In this document: in pieces, positions 59,937 to 64,000 of the stretch
Layout: every line of letters begins with the position of its first letter
Position numbering within the stretch: the first letter of the stretch is position 1
NCBI GenBank assembly: GCA_964397625.1
Contig: CAYNJT010000006.1
Coordinates: forward strand, 1-64,000
Direction: 5' to 3'
Length of the DNA stretch: 64,000 nt
DNA from: Leptolinea sp964397625
Lineage (GTDB): Bacteria; Chloroflexota; Anaerolineae; Anaerolineales; Anaerolineaceae
Translations under genes and position numbers: made by a program
The notes under the pieces: generated by a model
The model's input: the letters and a program-made list of their open reading frames with translations, nothing else
The model's database searches: none
What the model was told of the DNA's origin: nothing

Positions 59937-61923
59937 GCTGTACGCACTCTTTTATATTGATCAGCTTGCGGAAATCGTGCCGCCAGTCTTCAACTTCTTT
60001 AACGATTTTTACACAGGGATCATTAAATTTCTTCTGCGCTGGAAGCGGAATTTCATCCCAGGATTTCTGATCAAAATAAACGTAACTGTACCCACCGGTG
60101 TTTAACGCGTAAGGGTCGGGGGACTCCAGCAACTTTTCCCATTCAGGTTTGGACTTGTACCAGGTGTATCCCGAATTTGACCCCCGCGCGAAAATTGTTG
60201 CCGCGCGCGAAACGATTGGATCGAACACCAGCACATCCGGTTCCAGTCTATTCCAATAATCACGTTCCATTTGCACATCAAGGTCGCTCAGAAAATAGGA
60301 ATAGACCGGTTGTTGCATGGCAGGGATCTGGATTCCCGCCAACATAATACCGCCAAACATGGTAACCGCGGCAAGTCCGACAGCCGCTGATTTATGTGTG
60401 TCAGACCTGCGCCTGACATACATCCACCCAAGCGGCACACAAAAGGAAAGGCAAAGTCCGGAAAACTGATAAAGTCGGGATGTGTTTCGTACACCCGTGG
60501 AACCCGCGAACTCCACAATGATCATCAGCAGGCTGAGTACTCCTGATAATACCAGCGCGGCTTCGTACCACCGGGATGCGCGAAGAGCTTTCCATCCAAA
60601 AACCACCAGCAGCGGAAAGACCAGCAGAGACGGCCCCAACTCAAGCAGGGCAACCAATAGCTGGTTCGGTTTGATCAATGAGAGAATACCCAGATGGGAT
60701 GACACAATTTCCGGCGGCCAGATCAACCGGAAGGCTACTGTCTGATAGGAAGCGGCTTCCGGATCCAACGCGCCAGCGGCGATATCCTTCAACGCCCCTC
60801 CCTGCAAAAAACCGATCAAACAGCCGGCTGCCAGGATTCCCACCCAGACCCACAGGCTGCGCGGCAAAACCAGTTTGCGTTTTCGGATGATTTCAACAAT
60901 GATGATCACCCCGAACGCGCCGATTAGTAAAAACATTCCCGCTTCACTAATTAAAAGACTGGTGGCGAATAGAATCACGGTTATGACTGCCCCGCGCCAG
61001 CCGCGCCAGCGATTAAATAGCAACAGTAAAAGCAGCGCAATTACGGTTCCTATCGAGCCGTTCGGGCCGTGATTCATAACCCCCGGAGAAACAATGCCAT
61101 TGGCAAAAGCAAAGGGATATCCAATTGGGCCGGCGCCCTCAATACCCCAGGTTCGGTTGATTGCCTCATAAAGCGTAGCGCCGGTTAACCTGCCTGAACC
61201 AAGCAACTCCATGCCTTTGCCCAGCCAGTTGATGGCACTTTCAGGCAAAAGGAGAATGATCCAGCGGGTACCCATACCGAAAGCGGCCATAAGCGCACCC
61301 ATGAGCCCCCCCAGATTGCTGAACGTCAATCGCCTCACCCACAGGTAGGTCAGACAGATCATCAGTCCAAAAGAGAGCCCTCGCGCCAGATCGAGCGCGT
61401 TCCACGGGTACATACCACCCAGGCGCATGACCTGCGCGGAAAACAGCATAAGAAAGTAGTGGTATCCGTAAGATACCTTGGGATCCAACGCGAAATGCGG
61501 AGGAAGATCTCCGGCCGCCATCATCGAAAGAGTCGGAAGATGAGCGTAATCATCATAGATAGCCAATCCGCGCGATATGGCCGTGAAAATATACACAACC
61601 AATCCAAGACATATAAGCTGGCCCCAGGGAAATGCTATGTTGAACCAATCTGTTGCCGGACGCCCCAGGGAAAAGAGCAAGCCGATGAGGAGAGTCAGAC
61701 CTGCGGCAATCCAAAATGCCGGTATTGCCGGCAGCACAAGGGATAATAGATTCGCCAGCCAGGTTTCAACCACCAGTCCAAGAGCGATACCGGTGATGAT
61801 CTGTTCCCCGCGCGGAATCCGGAAGGCGAATCGCGCGATACCATAACCACCTGCCAGCCATAAAACCGACCAAAATCCAAGGGGGGCCAGTTCCTGAAGG
61901 TTTCTAAGTATCGAACTCATCAT
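59929..61923 (-). CDS. Polytopic membrane protein, possible GT-C glycosyltransferase
   Basis: This 664-residue protein has about three N-terminal helices before IYDDYAHLPTL (Asp124, Asp125), then SYGYHYFLMLFSAQ and many further hydrophobic segments. The tail has FNDPCVKIVKE and INIKECV, again two Cys near the C-terminus. The DD motif after an N-terminal extension is compatible with GT-C enzymes, although no KP or RP motif is evident in the usual place. It lies 6 bases after the methyltransferase gene and its 3' end overlaps the convergent gene by 8 bases. A second ATG at 61920 is a possible start. Substrates unknown. Confidence 0.55.
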   Translation of the reverse strand: MMSSILRNLQELAPLGFWSVLWLAGGYGIARFAFRIPRGEQIITGIALGLVVETWLANLLSLVLPAIPAFWIAAGLTLLIGLLFSLGRPATDWFNIAFPWGQLICLGLVVYIFTAISRGLAIYDDYAHLPTLSMMAAGDLPPHFALDPKVSYGYHYFLMLFSAQVMRLGGMYPWNALDLARGLSFGLMICLTYLWVRRLTFSNLGGLMGALMAAFGMGTRWIILLLPESAINWLGKGMELLGSGRLTGATLYEAINRTWGIEGAGPIGYPFAFANGIVSPGVMNHGPNGSIGTVIALLLLLLFNRWRGWRGAVITVILFATSLLISEAGMFLLIGAFGVIIIVEIIRKRKLVLPRSLWVWVGILAAGCLIGFLQGGALKDIAAGALDPEAASYQTVAFRLIWPPEIVSSHLGILSLIKPNQLLVALLELGPSLLVFPLLVVFGWKALRASRWYEAALVLSGVLSLLMIIVEFAGSTGVRNTSRLYQFSGLCLSFCVPLGWMYVRRRSDTHKSAAVGLAAVTMFGGIMLAGIQIPAMQQPVYSYFLSDLDVQMERDYWNRLEPDVLVFDPIVSRAATIFARGSNSGYTWYKSKPEWEKLLESPDPYALNTGGYSYVYFDQKSWDEIPLPAQKKFNDPCVKIVKEVEDWRHDFRKLINIKECVQPN

Positions 61924-61929
61924 TCCCCG

Positions 61930-62751
61930 CTATATCTTATCTCCGGCGATTACCCGGATCTGAGTTACTGAATCCACCTGCGGATCGCCGGTTTTAAAAT
62001 CAGTTAGGATGCGATCTGCGGCTGTCTTCCAGGCTTGTAGATTTCGCTCGGTTATATCAATCTCCACTCTGTTGAATCTTTCCCGAAAGAGCCGTTCATA
62101 GGCTGGCAGCCGCCAGCGATTCAAATTACTGGTCGGGTTCAACCAGGTTTCCCAGGTTTGTTGAGAGAAGGTCAACATTTCGAATGGGAACTTAAAGAAA
62201 TGATCACGCAGATCAATATAATGCAGGTGAATTCCTCCGTCAGTAGTCAAATGGATCAACGCGTCCAGAACACCAGCCGGATCAACCAGATGTTCAAACA
62301 CCGATGTGCTGCACACGATTTCCACTTGTTTTAGAGTGCGATCTTTAGCCAATTCGCGGATATCACCCTGCAGGAGGGTTATCCATTCTTCTCTCGGATA
62401 CGTCTTCCCCAGACTGTGTGTGAGGTATTTTCCAAATTCAGGAAGCAATTCCGCGTTGGCTTTTTCATCCGGATGGGCGGCATATTCGCACAGTGTGACA
62501 TGCGAAGCGCCCATTTTCAACAGATGGCATGCCAGGGCAAATCTACCACCGTAGCCGAAAACAAGAATAGTTTTTCCGCTAATCTCCATCCCGGCTGCCT
62601 TTAGATCTCGTTGGTATCGTTCCGCGGCCTCCTGAGGAGCGCGCGTTTCCAGTCCGGGGCGGATGATCACACCGCGAAGCAGAAGAGCACGGGTCACTTT
62701 TTCAGGCAGGAAATGACGCGCCAGACGGGGGATGATGTAGGAGAGTTTCAT
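61930..62751 (-). CDS. SAM-dependent methyltransferase-like protein
   Basis: I place the start at the ATG at 62751 (ATGA overlap with the GT2 gene), giving 273 residues. A longer frame from 62943 lies in the GT2 gene. ILVFGYGGRFALACHLL sits where the SAM motif E/DxGxGxG is found, with FGYGGR in place of DxGCGxG. Next come VTLCEYAAH, LLQGDIREL and VEIVCSTSVFEHLVDP, typical of class I methyltransferases. The loosely matching motif I makes activity less certain. It sits between a DPM1-like GT2 gene and a GT-C-like gene. Target unknown. Confidence 0.68.
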   Translation of the reverse strand: MKLSYIIPRLARHFLPEKVTRALLLRGVIIRPGLETRAPQEAAERYQRDLKAAGMEISGKTILVFGYGGRFALACHLLKMGASHVTLCEYAAHPDEKANAELLPEFGKYLTHSLGKTYPREEWITLLQGDIRELAKDRTLKQVEIVCSTSVFEHLVDPAGVLDALIHLTTDGGIHLHYIDLRDHFFKFPFEMLTFSQQTWETWLNPTSNLNRWRLPAYERLFRERFNRVEIDITERNLQAWKTAADRILTDFKTGDPQVDSVTQIRVIAGDKI

Positions 62752-63767
62752 CGGCGGGTCTTCAGCGCCTGCGCGAAAGATTTCCGCCGGTCTGCCAGGC
62801 AGGATTGTGATGTTTTTGGTATGGATTGAACATCCAAAGTTAATGCTTGAATGAGCATTTGAAAACCAAGGATCAATGGGAGGGAAGCCACCATGACCGT
62901 TCCCGCCGTTGCTGGAATGCCGGTGATGATGGATCTCCGCCACCAGACAGCTCCCCAGATAACCCCAAATAGAGTCATCAGGCTTCCCAGGGTCATGAAG
63001 ATGGTGCCCACAGAGAAATTCAACACGAAGTATTGCAACCAGATGCGCCGGAAGAAACGGGAGAGCAACAATCCTGGAAATGTAGTGATCACCTGAATTA
63101 CAGAAAGGGAACTGGGCTCACCCGCATAGATGGCTGGCATGGGAACTTCTTCTGCCACAGCCCCGATAATATTTAATTCGACCAGCAGGCTGGTTTCAAA
63201 AAAATAACGGGGATGCAAGAACTTTTTATCCAATCTTTTAAACACATCAGCATCCACCGCCAGGTAACCATTATTCGGATCAAACACGTTCCAGTACCCG
63301 CTACCAAGTTTTGCCAGAAAAGACCAAAACAGATTCCCGATTCGTCGGTGGAATGGCATACGGGTGATAGCCTCCAGCCGTCCGAAACGATTGCCTTTGA
63401 CAAAATCCGCCCGGCCAGTCAATATGGGTTCCAAAAGGTCTGGCAGAAAAGCGGGATCCATCTGCCCATCACCGTCCATTTTTATCAACACGGTTGCGCC
63501 CAAATCTATGGCTCGGTTGAACCCGGTGATGACAGCGCCGCCCACCCCCTGATTTTTTTCATGGCGCAGCAATTCCACACGGTTATTCCCCAAAGCTTGC
63601 ACTCTGGCTGCCAGGTCATCCGGACTCTTATCATCCACAACCACAATTTTCCAGATCCAATCAGGGATGCCCTGGATGACAGATTCGATATGCCCGGCCA
63701 CCCGGTACGCCGGGATCACCACGCATAGTTTTTCTTCCTTATTTTTCAGCAGGTCGTCTGATTTCAT
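62748..63767 (-). CDS. DPM1-like GT2 glycosyltransferase with C-terminal helices
   Basis: This 339-residue protein has CVVIPAYRVAGHIESVI, VVVDDKSPDD and KMDGDGQMDPAFL (the metal-binding DGD), then KGNRF and FDPNNGYLAV, as in polyprenyl-phosphate mannose or glucose synthases. Residues about 240-300 form two hydrophobic segments. Such enzymes make the polyprenyl-phosphate sugar donors for GT-C transferases. The giant GT-C-like gene whose end is at 63773 lies immediately upstream, so a donor-supplier role is natural. The donor nucleotide sugar is not known. Confidence 0.85.
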   Translation of the reverse strand: MKSDDLLKNKEEKLCVVIPAYRVAGHIESVIQGIPDWIWKIVVVDDKSPDDLAARVQALGNNRVELLRHEKNQGVGGAVITGFNRAIDLGATVLIKMDGDGQMDPAFLPDLLEPILTGRADFVKGNRFGRLEAITRMPFHRRIGNLFWSFLAKLGSGYWNVFDPNNGYLAVDADVFKRLDKKFLHPRYFFETSLLVELNIIGAVAEEVPMPAIYAGEPSSLSVIQVITTFPGLLLSRFFRRIWLQYFVLNFSVGTIFMTLGSLMTLFGVIWGAVWWRRSIITGIPATAGTVMVASLPLILGFQMLIQALTLDVQSIPKTSQSCLADRRKSFAQALKTRR

Positions 63768-63772
63768 GGGTT

Positions 63773-64000
63773 TTAATCACATTGACGGGATAAATTATCC
63801 GAACTGTATGAGAATATTTCCGGATGAGTGTATCCTACCACAAGGCGCACATCTATGAAATCAGGTTTTTTACAACCATAAACAATAATATCAGCAGCGT
63901 TCTTGAATTTTTCCGGCGATTCTCCGATGGTCAGCACCATCTGCTGTTCGCCATATGGGCCGACCATCATAAAACCCAGGTGTGCCTCGGGCCGCGGTTT
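63773..64000 (-). CDS. C-terminal end of a giant GT-C-like membrane protein (5' part outside the window)
   Basis: The frame is open from the right edge to a TAA at 63773-63775, so only the last 75 codons are seen. The fragment contains FKNAADIIVYGCKKPDF and ends SDNLSRQCD, matching the NGSDVIAMGCK...C tail of 23664 and the NGTDVVIIGCK...C tail of 26279, including both Cys. I infer that the full gene encodes a third giant paralogue. It lies 5 bases from the DPM1-like GT2 gene. An in-frame ATG at 63970 is probably internal. Confidence 0.7.
   Translation of the reverse strand, partial: KPRPEAHLGFMMVGPYGEQQMVLTIGESPEKFKNAADIIVYGCKKPDFIDVRLVVGYTHPEIFSYSSDNLSRQCD

Noticed and set aside
62752..62943. 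His-rich N-terminal extension of the methyltransferase frame
   Set aside because: It lies inside the GT2 gene and the ATG at 62751 forms a regular 4-base overlap.

Overview
The window is one long surface-glycan biosynthesis and export locus, about 52 protein genes with almost no spacer. No rRNA, tRNA, CRISPR array or mobile element was seen, and no stretch over about 200 bases lacks a gene. Nothing in it fixes the taxonomy. The mid-GC composition, dense operons with ATGA, GTGA and TAATG junctions, an EPS-type winged-helix regulator and many very large polytopic membrane proteins are compatible with an environmental Chloroflexota (Anaerolineae-like) draft genome. That placement is inference. 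A run of 100 N at 33700-33799 shows that this is a scaffold.

Layout. (1) 1-20.8 kb, minus strand: a 17-to-18-gene operon headed by a small winged-helix regulator with a sigma70-type promoter and an overlapping palindrome. It encodes a GDP-fucose-synthase-like enzyme, a Wzm/Wzt ABC exporter with a C-terminal glycan-binding domain, a capsule-type GT-B enzyme, a methyltransferase, a nonulosonate (sialic-acid-like) branch (PseB, RmlD-like reductase, NeuB-like synthase, SpsF-like cytidylyltransferase), several glycosyltransferases and three GT-C-like membrane proteins. (2) 20.9-23.5 kb: an MBOAT acyltransferase and SGNH hydrolase pair with its own promoter, probably for O-acylation. (3) 23.7-39.8 kb, minus: two giant paralogous membrane proteins, a WecA-type initiating phosphosugar transferase, GT4 enzymes, asparagine synthase, another large membrane protein, a methyltransferase-GT2 fusion and a further methyltransferase. 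(4) 40-42 kb: a two-gene WlbA/WbpE-like module (sugar 3-oxidation and transamination) with its own promoter and a clear terminator. (5) 42.3-46.5 kb, minus: WbqC-like, GNAT, PIG-L deacetylase, UDP-GlcNAc 2-epimerase-like and GT4. (6) 46.5-53.8 kb, plus: FemAB-like, methyltransferase, beta-propeller, Wzx flippase, methyltransferase, polysaccharide deacetylase, GT4. (7) 53.8-57.9 kb, minus: tandem GT-C-like paralogues. (8) 58.0-59.9 kb, plus: an AT-rich membrane protein. (9) 59.9-64 kb, minus: membrane protein, methyltransferase, DPM1-like GT2 and the 3' end of another giant paralogue.

How it fits together (inference). Nucleotide sugars are made by the dehydratase/reductase/aminotransferase/epimerase enzymes, and chains are begun on a polyprenyl phosphate by the WecA-like enzyme and extended by cytoplasmic GT2/GT4/GT-B enzymes. 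Chains leave by two routes, the Wzm/Wzt ABC transporter and the Wzx flippase. They are then modified outside by MBOAT/SGNH and probably by the GT-C-like proteins, which would use polyprenyl-phosphate sugars made by the DPM1-like GT2 enzymes. No Wzy polymerase or O-antigen ligase was recognised.

The most unusual aspects are the roughly eleven GT-C-like proteins, most with a Cys-paired C-terminal tail, and a nonulosonate branch with a reductase where an aminotransferase is expected.
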